Shown here: piece by piece, positions 38,060-49,903 of the stretch
Position numbering within the stretch: the stretch's first letter is position 1
How the letters are laid out: the number at the start of each line of letters is the position of its first letter
Source: Tribonema minus
Taxonomy: Eukaryota > Sar > Xanthophyceae > Tribonematales > Tribonemataceae
Direction of reading: 5' to 3'
DNA: 64,000 nucleotides
Assembly: GCA_017506865.1 (NCBI GenBank)
Contig: JAFCMP010000079.1
Span: 1,332,253-1,396,252, forward strand
Program-made: the position numbers and the translations under genes
The notes under the pieces: model-generated
The model's input: the letters and a program-made list of their open reading frames with translations, nothing else
The model's database searches: none
Told to the model about the DNA's origin: nothing

Positions 38060-38460
38060 AACTACACAGGCATTCACGCAATGCGCAGCACAAACAACAC
38101 AGAGCAGACAGATACAAACAACAGCAACATTGAACAATAGACAGAGTCACACACAAGCAAAACACCAGAAATCGACGACGGCGCAGCAGAAGCAACCGCA
38201 ATTACAGAGCAACATGCATCACACAACAGCAAATACCACGACAGGGCCGAGACAGCATTCACAGTGGACACTCATTCATACAGGCATGCACGCAGTGCAC
38301 ACCACCAGACAACACACAGAGCAGACAACAAATAACAGTAGAAGTGTACAACAGATGGAGTCAACAACAACGTCAATAGAGAACAGGACACTCACAGAGC
38401 AATATGCAACACACAATGGTCCACAACACAACAAAAGCCGCACATACCGAGGCATGCACT
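38060..38460. repeat. A/C-rich strand-asymmetric direct repeat
   Basis: The plus strand is almost free of T over several hundred bases. Two diverged copies of about 210 bp start at about 38068 and 38280, both opening with CAGGCATKCACGCARTGC and followed by ACAACACACAGAGCAGACA-like sequence. Confidence 0.65.
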
Positions 38461-39126
38461 GATGCCGATTATCGATTTTCCTCCACCTCGAGGCAGCGCC
38501 TAATCTCACACACATAATCCACACCCATGTTTCATGCTCTTCCCTAGGCTCCACCGGCACCTCGGCAGTGAGGTACCTCTCACCTGATCATCACCACTTC
38601 CTGCCAGCAACCTCTGTAGCTGCCCAGCGGTACAACGAGACCGGCGGTACATTGGTCTTTCGTTTACTTGCCTTGTTTCCTACCATGTCAGTGGTCCTTG
38701 CTGCCATTGCCAGCACTGCTGCCGCTGTTGCTGTCACGCCCAGCTCCCTATCCATTGCTGCTGATCTCACGCCCCCGCTTCCCGACACAACGCCTTTTTC
38801 CCGTCATCCTTGCGGCCATGACTTGCTGATACCCCACCACTCGCAAGTTCACCTCTTTCACCTGTGACCTCCGCTCCTGCTGTCGGTGCTGCGCCACCGT
38901 CGCTGCCACCGCCGCGGCCGCGGCCGCCGTTGAGCCAGTGTTGCCTCTGTTCCACACTACATGCAAGCTTATATCGACCAATCAGCACCGCTGCTGTTGA
39001 GGCTCTGCTGCTGCCGCCATAACCACCGCTTCGTCCGATACTGTCGCCGCGGCCGCTGACACCGTCGTCTGAAATACTGTCAGGCCACGCTTACCCTACC
39101 ACACGCTGCCTCCAGCAATCAAACTT

Positions 39127-39168
39127 CTGAATGCTAACCCTAATGCTAACCCTAACCCTAACCCTAAA
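39127..39168. repeat. Interstitial telomere repeat, CCCTAA orientation
   Basis: GCTAACCCTAATGCTAACCC followed by further perfect AACCCT units; flanked on both sides by AGCTTCTGAATGC-like sequence (39111-39124 vs 39171-39184). Confidence 0.8.
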
Positions 39169-40018
39169 TCAAGCTTCTGAATGCAGGAACAGCTCGGGAG
39201 GAGAGGGGGGGGCAGGGCCCCGCCTCCACCGGAAGAGGGCTTGCCCTCCGGCAGATCGACTCTGCTTCGATCGCCAACTGTTGCAAATGGGGTGATCGGA
39301 CTCAGACAGCGACAATCACACACCAGGGCCCCACTGTGCAGCAGGAAGGAGGATGCGAGCTGAAACAGCCAGGATCAGACCTTTTTTACCTTGTAAACTG
39401 CTGGGCCCGGACCAGAAAGCCACGAGGAATGTCACCTCACGACATCTGGTCTCCTACATTCAGAAGCTGTGCAAATGCCTACCTGCGGTTTCCGGGCCAG
39501 GGCGGTGAGCGCGATGGTACATCCGGTCACCAGTAGAAGCCTGCCGACACAGGACACTGAGCTCCACGCTTCCGACAACAGGGACGACACGGAACACGGT
39601 GGAATGCATGATCCAGTCCACTATGGTCTGGCCATGCAGTCATCTTGCTCCTCCTGCTTGTTGTCGCCACTAGTGGTGCCGCTCTCAAATATTCTCTGAA
39701 GGAAACTTCTGACACCTCCTTGCCAGGCTCCAGGCAAGCAGGTGGTGCCAAAGCTCTGCTCCTCCTCAAGGTTTTATTTGATCCGCAGCACGCACAGACA
39801 TGTCGACCTCGCTGCTCGCAGCTTCGCAGACGAGGCCAGGCCACGGCGATATCAGGGAAGAGGGCCCTGACATCCACCGAGCCACCTGGTTGTCCTAAGC
39901 AATAGCGCTCGTGTGTGAGCCTACAAACTTCATGACTCAACGGTTACAACTCGGGTAACCGAAAGTCCAAACTTGGGGGGCCCGAGCATATGATGTGGTG
40001 CGCCTTCTGCAGCTGCAT

Positions 40019-41168
40019 ATGACTCCCAGGCGGTACGTAGTAGTGCTACTGGCACTGCTGGGGTGCCGATGCGGCCGTCACCTGGGCATAGCACAGGAGC
40101 AGCTATACATAACGCGAGGGAAGACTCTGTCGACAAGCAGCGAAGCAGTGAGATGCCTGCCAGGTTACAGGTGCCCGCACGGATCCGTCTCGCCGAGAGC
40201 TTTTGTTTGCGGTGGAGCGGATAAGTACTGCCCCGCAAACTCAGAAGCTGCCATTGCTGTGGAGTCAGGCTTTTACACATCCAGGTGAGGGAGGGGTGCG
40301 CCGATTCTTGTTTGATCCCTGCATAACTGTGTAGGCCGCCTGGACAACTGTAGCTGGGTGGACATAGGCAAGCACACGTCACGTATGCTGCAAAGATTTA
40401 TAAGTAAACTAATGTGTCAGATCCGTGCCAACATTTACCCGAACTGGGCTTCATGTACTTCAACTTGTGAAGATACACGGGAAAAACAAAAGGCGCGTGC
40501 AAGCCTCATGCTTCTGTGTAGTCTCCGTCTTCAAGTTGCCTGCTCCATGTCTCTCAAATTCCCACGTGGCTCGCCTCTGCGCTCCGGCCACGCAAGAAGC
40601 AAGTCACGAAACAGTTGACAGCACCCTCGCTTCCTTTTCTGCGCCCAAGGCCTTATTTTCTAATGAACACAAAGACCGCCTTGCAGTTTAACGCACACGC
40701 AAAAATTATGTGTATCCTCCGCACACATGCATTCTGTGTCAGAGTTGAAGATGCATGCCCGCCCGGGCAGTTTCGGAACTTCACGGCGACGGGCGAGCTC
40801 TACGGCGACGCCTGGGGAGCAGTAGACAGCTTCCCAATCACGCCCTGCGAGCTGTGCCCGAATGCCACCTACAAGGCAGCTGGAGGCGATGATGTAGCAC
40901 TATGCAGGGCCTGTCCCTGGAGAACATCCGTGGGCATCGCCAACAGGTGAGCGCTGCTGCCGCTGCTGATGCCGCGTCCGCTGTCGCCACCGCTGCTGCT
41001 GCGTCTGCTGCCGCCGCTGCTGCCGCTGCCAGGCATACACATGTTCATATTCCTTGCTGAGTGAGTCCTGAGTCTGTATGGTGAGTCAGTTTGCTTGCGA
41101 CTGCAGCAGGAAAAGCAGAACTTGCCGCTGCTGCCGCCGATGCCGCCGCTGATGAGGGCATCTGCTAG

Positions 41169-41218
<50 letters not shown>

Positions 41219-44200
41219 CTGCTGCTTCCAGCTTCCTCCACGCAGAGACAGACGCACGGAGTCTTTGCATTAGCTGTCATATTGCCTGCTGATCTGTCAT
41301 GTTGCCTGCCGATCCCTCCGCACGTGCAGCGCAATGTAGCCGCCAACCCGTCTTGACTGCAGCCCTAATTGCTGAGCACTGCTGCTGTGCGTGCAGGACG
41401 TCGTGCGCGTGCTACAGAGTGGCGGGCGGCGCTACAGGCTTTACGTCTCTATTCTTCAACACAACAACGGGTGAGGAAATGGGCCGTCAATGCCCGCTGG
41501 CGGCTGGTATCGACGTACATGCATATGAGTTCCAATGCTTGCATGCACCAGACAGCATGCTGTCATATGGCGTCAATGCTCTTGTGAGTGCCCTGATTTT
41601 TCGCACAGTGGCTTGCGCGCAGTTGTCGGACATGTAATCGGTGGTCACCAATGTAGTATGGCATCGACAGTGCCACAGCAGGTGCTGACTACCGTTGATG
41701 GCCATTGACACAAGCAGTAGAACTTCGTTGGCCGAGGACAGTACAGTAGTAATAGTATGCAGTTCTCCGACAAGCTTGCTTCCGAGTCAGATTTGATGCA
41801 GCCACTCATGGCGGATGCTTGAAGAAGATGTGGTTGAAAAAGTCATCGAGCTTGTACACCAATACAAACTAGGATACTGTAATTATGGGTGCGCTGCAGC
41901 GCACTGCCACCCTGCACCGGACGATACCAGGCTGCCTCAACCAGATGTAGTGTTAGGATCAGAGTCAGGGCTATGACGGCCCGAGGCTTGCCCAGATGAT
42001 CTTGCTACACCCCATTCTACACATCGCCGACGACGGCATGCCGTGCTGCTGCGGCCGCCGCGCAGGCGAGTGCGAAGGGCGACAAGAAACGCACTACGCG
42101 CCGCCGCCTGAGCTCTCGCTCGACGGCACCGTGCTGACGCGCTGGCAGCAGGCGCGCTGCGAGCCGGGTTTCTACTGCGTCGGCGGCGTCAGGCGAGTGG
42201 CGATGGGGGTGCAGGGCAGGTTGGGTATGAGGGTCTTTGAGGGGGTCAGGTGGCCTCGAGCGGTTTGAGGCAGTGGCGACACGGGAGGGTGTGAGCGTCA
42301 GGCGAGTCGCTATGGAGGGGCGCTGATGGGGGTGCGGGAGGGGGCATGCTGGGTATGAGTGCGTCTCGGGTAGTCGGGGAGTCTGGTCTCGGGGGATTTG
42401 AGTCAGAGGTGATGACGCGCGGCGTGGCACATGAACGAACCGCATGAGGCCGTCCGCAACATCCACACAGTGTACTTCCAGTTACATGGAAACGATTCAA
42501 CAGATCGCAGAGCTCGTACATACGGAAGTAGCCACTATGATGAGCGCGCAGCGCATGCCTCGCGAAGGCACACTACAGCCCGCAACGCAACGGCGCGCGC
42601 ACCGTACCTGCTCTCGCGCAAGGCGCTCGCTCGTTACCCCCTCTCCCCCCCTTACTCCCACCACAAATCTTCCCCCAGGTACCCCTGCCCCGCAGGCCGC
42701 TACGGCAACCGCCAGGGTGTACTTCAAGTGTACACATATCAGCCACTATGGCGACCGCGTGAGCGCAACTAAAAGCGGACACATACCGCACTTACGCACC
42801 ACACCTGCTCCCGCGCCAAGCACCTGCTCACCCCCCCCCCTCGCCGCCACCTCGACCCCCCCCAGGTACCCCTGCCCCGCCGGCCGCTACGGCAACCGCC
42901 AGGGCGAGACCTCCCCCCAGTGCTCAGGCAGCTGCGACCCCGGCTTCTACTGCCCGCCGGCCTCCGCAACTTCAACTGCTGAGCCGTGTGGCAGCACGGA
43001 CAGGTACTGTCCGGCGGGCAGCGCGGCCCCGGTGGCGGTCGCGGCAGGGTACTTCACAGTTGAAGATGCAACCGCGGCGGTGCGCAGCGCTCAGGCGGTG
43101 TGCCCGCGCGGGCACTGGTGCCCGGGGGACGGCCTGCGGCACGCGTGCGCGCCGGGGCGGCACGGCGGCGCGCTGGGTGAGCGCGCATACGTACATGCAC
43201 GAATGCATAGTTTTCCAAAGTATATGATTATATATACTTCGAAGTACATGATTTGCATGAGGCTTGGAGGTGGACATGCACATCGCTTTGGAGTGCCGGT
43301 ATGTATTGAGTGCGGGATTCAACACGATTCAACGCAGGGACGCACGGTGGTGCTCGAAGCTGAAGTGCCGCCGCAACCGGCAGCCACGATGCGGGCAGCT
43401 TGCAGCTTCCCCCCATCATCCACTACCAACGATCATCGACAAGACTCGCCGACCGCTGCTGCACGCCGCTCAGAATTCGCCTAGCGGCGTGCACGCGCAC
43501 TGACTGCAATGCGACCGCGCCCGCTGCGTGCCCCCTCGATGCAGGGCTCTCCGCCGCCGCCTGCGCGGGCGCGTGCCAAGCCGGCTACACGTGCGCGGCG
43601 GCGAGCGTCAACGCAACCGCTCGCCCCTGCGGCGGCACCGCTGTGTACTGCTCGGAGGGGTCCGCAGGTGCGTGATGGCTGAGCTTGTGGCCAGGAACCG
43701 CGGTTAAATGCGCGCGAAGGAGTGGTCGATGCGGTGCGCTGCTGGTGGGTGGTCGGGGGAGGGGGGGTAGCTTGACTGGGACGCAACCGGGAAGTTATAT
43801 AAGGATGACAATCAGGAGGGCATGACGAGGTAGACGGTGAGAGAGCAGTGCATCAGGGTTAGGGCTAGGGTTAGATGCAACGGCAGCGCAACTTGCCGCC
43901 CCCGCAGTCGTATACGCCGTCATGATGGCAATGCTGAATCACTCCCAGATGTGCCACGCTCAACTGCTCACATAACCGCTGACTCCAGCACGGTCACCCC
44001 GCTACAGTCCGTGTGCGTGCCTTGCCGAATTTAGATACTTGCTGTACCTCAAAGTGTACAAGCTTATAACATGATATGCGTACTTCGAAGTTTATCATCC
44101 ACAAAAGCACAAGAACATTGAAGCATGAGCCGCTGAGCATCACCACTGGCACCGCGGCACGTGCGCACACACAGTGCCCACGCCAGCGCTGGACGGATAC

Positions 44201-46399
44201 TACACCATCAGCGCGGGAATGCAGCAAGCCCTCGTGGAGGCCACAGACCCCCTCAACACCACGCGCACAGCGCAGATTCTGTGCGGGCCGGGCTACTACT
44301 GCACGGGCGGAGCCAAAATTGCGGTGGGTGACTCTCCTACTACTCCTGCACGAACAACGTCAATGTCAGAATTCTGCCTCCAATGCCGTGTGCAAAAGCG
44401 CAGGCAGTTGCGTCTGGGAGCCCAATGGGGGCGAAGAAGTCATCTTGAAGGCAAATTAAAAAAGGGAAGATTTCGAGTTGTGTCAAGAACGGAGGATTGA
44501 TGTTGAAGTTGAAGTTGTGCACGCCGCGCGTGCGTCAGCCGGCTGCGGCGCCGGCGCCTGCAGGCTGCGCGTAGCGCCGTGGATCTCATGCGCGCCGAGC
44601 CGGCGAGGATTAAGGTGATAATGCTGGCAACACATCACAATGGAAGTTATGGTGCGGGCACACTGTGGGGCAGTGGCGAGCAGCACCGAAGCGGCACCGC
44701 CTTTGAATCACATGGAATCGCGCAGGCACCGGGGTATGCGTACAACCCGCCAGCTGCCAGTCCAGTGCTCACACGATGCCGGCGTTTCCTAGCGGTGTTG
44801 CTGAACATATGGTCAGCACACATGCTGTAGTGACCCCAGGATACTTTTCTTGTTGACTTGCGCACCCGTTCTGGTGCACAGGACCTGCAGAGCGCTGCCA
44901 CTGACTGCAGCGCGCTGCTGCCTCCTGAGCGCTGATGCTGCTGTGCCGTCAGACTTGCCCCCCGCACACATGCACTGCGTATGTGAACTCGCACAGCGCT
45001 GGTTTCTGCCGACTTGGGATTTTTCTTCTCAACCTCACCCCCTTGGCCCCCCTCCTGTCCCCATCGCCCCCCTTGCTGCGTGCGACAGTGTCCCCCTGGA
45101 ACGTACCAGTGGCGATACGGCGCCCACGACGTGAGTGACTGCGCACCGTGCCCCGCTGGGTACTTCTGCCCCAGCTACCCCGCCCCCCCCACTGTTGACC
45201 CGGCCCCCTTCGAGTGCGGCGGGCCCGATGTCTACTGCCCCGAAGGCAGCAGCGAGCCGCTGCCAGTGAAGGTATGTGTTTAGATTTAATGTTCACATTA
45301 CCCACAGGTATCTACTTATGTATGCTTGTTCATGTCATAAAGGTACTTGTCAGGGTGCGTCAAGTAGCATGTCGGTGCAGCAGAACTTCAATTGCAAATG
45401 CTGCGTGTGACGCCCCGCGCGCGCCGCAGCGGCGCGCCGTCTCGCAGGTGCCTGAGATGCTGCACGGCTGCGGAGTTGGTAGATAGTGTTCCTGTGTAGG
45501 ATGCTCAAGTAGACGACTTACTATTTGCTAAAGTGTTGCCGCGTATGACCAACACTGCTTGAGCGGCAGACTCTCCGCATATGCTGATCGGTATCGGTGC
45601 GCCCCTAGTGTACTTCAAGTATGTAACTGCCTCACATGACCACCCTCACAATCAGGTTGGCTATTACTCCACCGGCGTCGCACGCGAGGGTCTGGATGAT
45701 GGTGGCGCCACGCGGTCAGCGCAGGCGCGCTGCGAGCCCGGATACTACTGCAGGGGCGGCATACGTGAGTGTGTGACAGTTGCTGCAGCAGAACGCGATC
45801 TTCAACTGGACGTCACTTTATGTAGCGCGCAGTGCGACGAAGTCTTCTGCTTGCATATTTGAGTGTGTAACTTTGCGCACGGGGCAGCGAGTTTGAGCGC
45901 TGCTGCAGCAATGGCGTACAGGCGTACAAGAGAACATGCCCGCCTCATCGCAGTGCTCTCAATGCCGCCCTTCTCTTGGTTTTGGAGATGATTTGCGCGT
46001 GCGCGTTCTGCAGCTTCTCACATTCTCAGAATGAGATCATTGATACAATTACCTACACATGAGCATCAACCTTCCTTGCCCAGGCAGCTGCGCACCCCTA
46101 TAGCGGCTCACCCCCCTACCCCCTCCCCCATGTACGCAGGCACGGAATGCCCCGCGGGCACCTACGGCGCGACCACCGGCCTCAACACCCCGCGCTGCAG
46201 CGGCTGGTGCCCCGCCGGCCACGCCTGTCCCCGTGGCAGCGCTCAACCAAGTGCGTGCGCCGCCGGCCGCTACGCGCCCCAGGGGTCGCCGGACTGCTAC
46301 GACTGCCCCCTGGACGCGCGCCCGCCGCCGCCGCCGCCGCTCGCGGCGCCGCGCTGCCGGACGTCGCGCCTGTGCTGCTACGGCGCGGCCGCGGCGTAG
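40019..46399 (+). CDS. Secreted multi-module Cys-rich protein (ephrin-receptor-like/GCC2-GCC3 modules)
   Basis: Ten phase-consistent exons: 40019-40284, 40743-40946, 41397-41470, 42066-42192, 42866-43176, 43485-43667, 44175-44323, 45089-45271, 45656-45764, 46140-46399 (TAG); sum 1866 nt, 621 residues. ATG 40019 opens a clear signal peptide (MTPRR followed by VVVLLALLG). The mature chain repeats two Cys modules: CPAGxYG..x..CSGxCxxGxxC, followed by CGG(x)D.YCPxGSxxPxxVxxGFY, and variants of CEPGYYCxGG. These match the putative ephrin-receptor-like (Pfam GCC2_GCC3) domain found in arrays in many algal and protist surface proteins. No membrane helix is seen, so secretion or wall/scale association is inferred. 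Donor after 42192 is GC (CAG/GCGAGT); acceptor before 43485 is TAG. The C-terminus is Pro-rich (about six Pro) and then RTSRLCCYGAAAA; because a tandem duplication begins here, the true end could differ. Confidence 0.8.
41161..41219 (+). repeat. (GCT)n microsatellite
   Basis: About 16-17 consecutive GCT triplets inside the intron between exons 40743-40946 and 41397-41470. More GCY-rich sequence flanks it from 40950. Confidence 0.85.
42182..42320 (+). repeat. Donor-side duplication in the Cys-rich gene
   Basis: The boundary GGCGTCAG/GCGAGTGGCGATGG at 42186 recurs as GAGCGTCAGGCGAGTCGCTATG at about 42296, with following GATGGGGGTGCRGG and TGGGTATGAG blocks also duplicated. Offset about 110 bp. 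Confidence 0.6.
42665..42720 (+). repeat. Acceptor-side copy of a Cys-module exon
   Basis: 42679-42714 copies the first about 36 nt of exon 42866-43176 (encoding YPCPAGRYGNRQG) after the same CCCCCCAG acceptor, then breaks off into TGTACTTCAAGTGTACA. Neighbouring intron text (CTGCTC-CGCGC-AAG, ACCCCC) is duplicated as well. Confidence 0.7.
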
Positions 46400-46560
46400 C
46401 GGCGCGCGCGCGCTGCGCCGCTTTGACTGCTTCGAGTGGGTGACGCGCTCTCTGCGGTCAGGCTCTCTCTCGCTCTTCGAGGTCAGGCTACGGCACGGCC
46501 GCGGCGTGGCGGCATGTGCGCTGCAGAACTTTGACCACTTCGAGTGGGTGGCTTCCCCTC
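46360..46560 (+). repeat. Tandem duplication over the 3' end of the Cys-rich gene
   Basis: The segment CTACGGCGCGGCCGCGGCGT ... GACTGCTTCGAGTGGGTG at 46378-46443 recurs at about 46488-46550 (CTACGGCACGGCCGCGGCGT ... GACCACTTCGAGTGGGTG), offset about 110 bp. A looser third copy may lie at 46635-46700. Confidence 0.6.
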
Positions 46561-48017
46561 AGAGGTTCTCTGCGGTCTGGCGCACGTGTGCACTGGCGCA
46601 GGGGAGTAGTGATGGCGTGCCGCCGGCGCGTGTGCTGCTGCGGAGGGGCTGCGGCGCGCAGCGCGCTGCTACTGCTGCTGCGCAACGGCCGCGACGCCGC
46701 AGGCGCTGGGTCGGTGACGCTTCGCGTGTCGGCGGCGCAAGTGAGGTGTGCGCCTGTGCCGCTTGACGCAGCAAGCGTCTAATGACATCCGCGCTGCTGC
46801 GCCATGGCTGCACCGCACTGCGCATTGGCTGATGAACTCTGGTGCGCTGTGGGCAGCGGCTGAGGCGTGCTGCGAAGTGCTGGGCAGCAGCGTTTACAAA
46901 TTGATGCACGAAGCCGCAAGCGGCTGTGCTGCCTGCTGTGGACTCCTGCATAGCCACTGCACTTCACGAGGCTACAGAGCAGAGCGCACAACAGCACAAA
47001 GGCACTTGCTGCGGACCGTCAGCACTCGCTCATAGGTGCTGCTCCATGGCATGAGCCATGTGGCAATGGGCACGTTCCTTGCTGCGGCGACTCCGAGCCA
47101 CCTTATCGCCGGCGGGGGCAGGCAAGTGGAGTTCAGTTCAGCATTGCATCAGTGTGGCTTTCACAAGCAGTGGCTTTTGAGGAACGCGTGTGTCACCTGG
47201 AGTTGCCATCCCAATCTGGATGAGCCAGGAGCAGCATGCATAGTCTATGCTTGATAAAGTGGACAGAAAATGAAGGACACTGCAAGAGGCATTGACACGA
47301 CGCCCAGATAAACGGACTTGCGAGAGCTAAATGAGAAAGGTGATGCTAGCGCACAATCATGTCTGGCGGTTGCACATCTAATGGCTGGGCACACACATGT
47401 TTATGCTGCATGTTGGCTTTGGCCACTTGTCATTGTGAACAAGGCGTGCACGTAACAGTTGTTACAGTCTCTCAGTATCAGTGCCATCCACGCTCTAGGA
47501 ACAAGCATGTGGCAGCCACTAGTTGTGCAGCTGCCAGATAGTCTTGGCGGGTGATGTCTGCGCAAATGCATGTACCATGCGTGCCCAGGTGAGGAATTCC
47601 AATGCACGTGCCTACTGACAACTGACTGTCTGCTGCTGGTCGGAGAGCGCCCTCTCGCCACCATCGGTGGGCAACCAATCACAGGGCGCGCATTTTTGCA
47701 ACACCCGGATGTAACAATTTTCTTTTGTCCTGGGTCTGAAAAGAGAACAAACAAAACCCAGGTTGAATGCAAAGGGGGGCCTCGAAAAAGGCAAGGTTGG
47801 TCACTCTATTGCTTTTCCTAGGTGAGTACACCCGAACCTGGCGCAGCGTGGATCTAAAGCGGTTGCGGAGCGCGAGAGCCGCTCTACCTGTGTGGCCTGG
47901 CGTCGCCTTTGAGTGATAAGTTGGCGAGTGGGACCAACTGACAAAAAAATCTCACTGCATCCTGCTCTCCCGCCTGTTGCCTTGTCTCTCAGCTGATACA
48001 GCAAACCACCCACAACC
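46400..48017. other. Intergenic; promoter side of histone H1
   Basis: No exon set found. Open frames around 46780-47035 and 47570-47820 have no recognisable motif. The last 200 bases before 48018 are the presumed H1 promoter and leader; the ATG sits in ACAACCATG. Confidence 0.35.
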
Positions 48018-49903
48018 ATGCCGACCTACTACGAGATGATCAAGGACGCCATCATGGCTCTCAAGGACCGCTCTGGCTCTTCCCCTGCCGCCATCAAGAA
48101 GTAAGGAACGGAGCTCTCCACCTCTCGTGTGCAATGTGGCAGCTGGCTTTTGCAGGATGCTCTCGAACGCCAACACCCTTCAGAACCACATGGCTGGCAG
48201 CCTTGGCAACCATCACGTCGACTGTCTCATCCGCTCTCCGTGCTTACTTGTGACTGATCTCAGGTACATCGAGGCCAACAACAAGGACCTCAACTTCGCG
48301 CAGCACTCTCTCCGCATGGCCCTCAAGAAGGGCGTGGAGTCTGGCAAGCTCATCAAGATCAAGGCTTCCTACAAGCTGGCCGACTCTGAGAAGAAGGTGA
48401 GGCCAGGCAGCTCTTGTTGGTGTGCCCAGCCCTCAGTGTTGGCGTAAAGTGCAGCCTCTCGTTATGTCTGCGTTCCTCCCGACGGCTTTTTTGTCTTGCG
48501 CCTGCTGTATGGACTTGCCTCTATCACCACTGGTGTTCTGCATCATGCTCTTGCTGTATTGTAACATGATTTGCCGCACTCCCAATCAAATTATGGTGGC
48601 TCATTCACTTGTTTCGTTTTTGTGATTCCACGTCGCAGCCCGTCAAGAAGGCCTCTCCCCCCAAGGCGGCCCCCAAGGAGAAGAAGGTCAGTGGTGTTTA
48701 CACATGACAGCATTGTTGATTCATTGTGTATTTTTCAATGGGCGTGCATGACTTGACATGTGCTATCTGACGTCAGCGCTTTGATCTATCTCACATGAGC
48801 TTAATTATTTCCTTGCAACTTGTTTCTTTTGTGCAGGCCGCGGCTCCCAAGAAGGCCACCCCTGCGAAGAAGCCGGCAGCCAAGAAGCCGGCAGCCAAGA
48901 AGGTGAGCAGTTTAATTGCATGTCAGTTACGCATTGCATGCTTGGATATCACAAGGTGGGCAATTTATTTGTTTGATGAGTGTCGTATCGCATGTTTGAT
49001 GAGTAATTTCCAGCCTGTCCCAAGTCATGTATTGTTTGCTTGATGTCTACAAGTAACATGTGCACTTAATTTGTTTGATGACTGTCATGCATTGTATGCT
49101 TAACGAAGTAATTTTCAGTCCCAGTCATGCGCGTCCGCAATGATGCCTGCCGCCAACGCATGTTCCGCCTCACCCTGTTGTCCTGTGACTGCCTTCTGTC
49201 AGCTTTCAACATGCACACTTTTTCTCTTTTACGCCCCGCAGCCCGCCGCCAAGAAGGCCACCCCCAAGAAGGCGGCGCCGGTGAAGAAGGCCACCCCCAA
49301 GAAGGCCGCTGCCCCCAAGGCGAAGAAGGCAACCCCCAAGAAGGCCCCTGCCAAGAAGCCTGTGGCTGCGAAGAAGCCCGTGGCAAAGAAGGTATGTACC
49401 GAGTTTTGATTATGGCTTGAGCGAGCGGGTGCGAGTCTTCATTCATAGAGTTGTCAATGCCGATCACATTTTGGCTGGTGCTAGTTAGCAGTGTTGCTAG
49501 GAAGTTCGCAGATGGTTCGCTTGCATTCAAGAGATATTTGATGCTGACCACAATTGGCTGGCGCTGGATAGCAAGTGTTGCCAAAAAGTTTGCAGATTAT
49601 TGGCGTGTTGAACCCCCTCAAAAGTTGTGTTTACGGCACTATGTAGTACTGAACTATGTATGTTCTTGGCACAGGCAGATTTTTCTTGCTCCTTGTGTTG
49701 AATCACCATTGCAGCATACCCATTTTCCCTGCTTTCCAGCTTTTGACACTCACTGCATTCTCTGTGCTCTCTTGTTTGCGCAGGCTCCCGCAAAGAAGCC
49801 CGCTGCCAAGAAGGCCGCTGCCCCCAAGAAGGCCCCTGCCAAGAAGCCTGCGGCCAAGAAGACCAAGGAGGCAGCCGCGCCCGCTGCCACCGAGGCCAAG
49901 TAA
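48018..49903 (+). CDS. Linker histone H1
   Basis: Six exons: 48018-48100, 48264-48396, 48639-48686, 48837-48902, 49242-49391, 49784-49903 (TAA); 600 nt, 199 residues. The first two exons encode the winged-helix globular domain: it opens [18 protein letters not shown] and continues [14 protein letters not shown], then [18 protein letters not shown] and [11 protein letters not shown], the standard H1/H5 pattern. The rest is a Lys/Ala/Pro tail of AKKPAAKK- and TPKKA-type repeats that binds linker DNA and compacts chromatin. There is almost no N-terminal tail: the globular domain starts at residue 2. The first intron is phase 2 and all four tail introns are phase 0, each falling after a Lys-Lys pair. 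Metazoan H1 genes usually lack introns; plant and algal ones often have them. Confidence 0.95.

Larger units (their letters stand above)
37520..40018. other. Repeat-rich, no firm gene
   Basis: Holds the A/C-rich repeat at 38060-38460, (GCC)n/(GGCC)n sequence at 38895-38935 and an interstitial telomere repeat at 39127-39168. An open minus-strand frame at 39527-39940 (about 137 codons, no ATG) is protein-like in composition but matches nothing I know. Confidence 0.35.
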
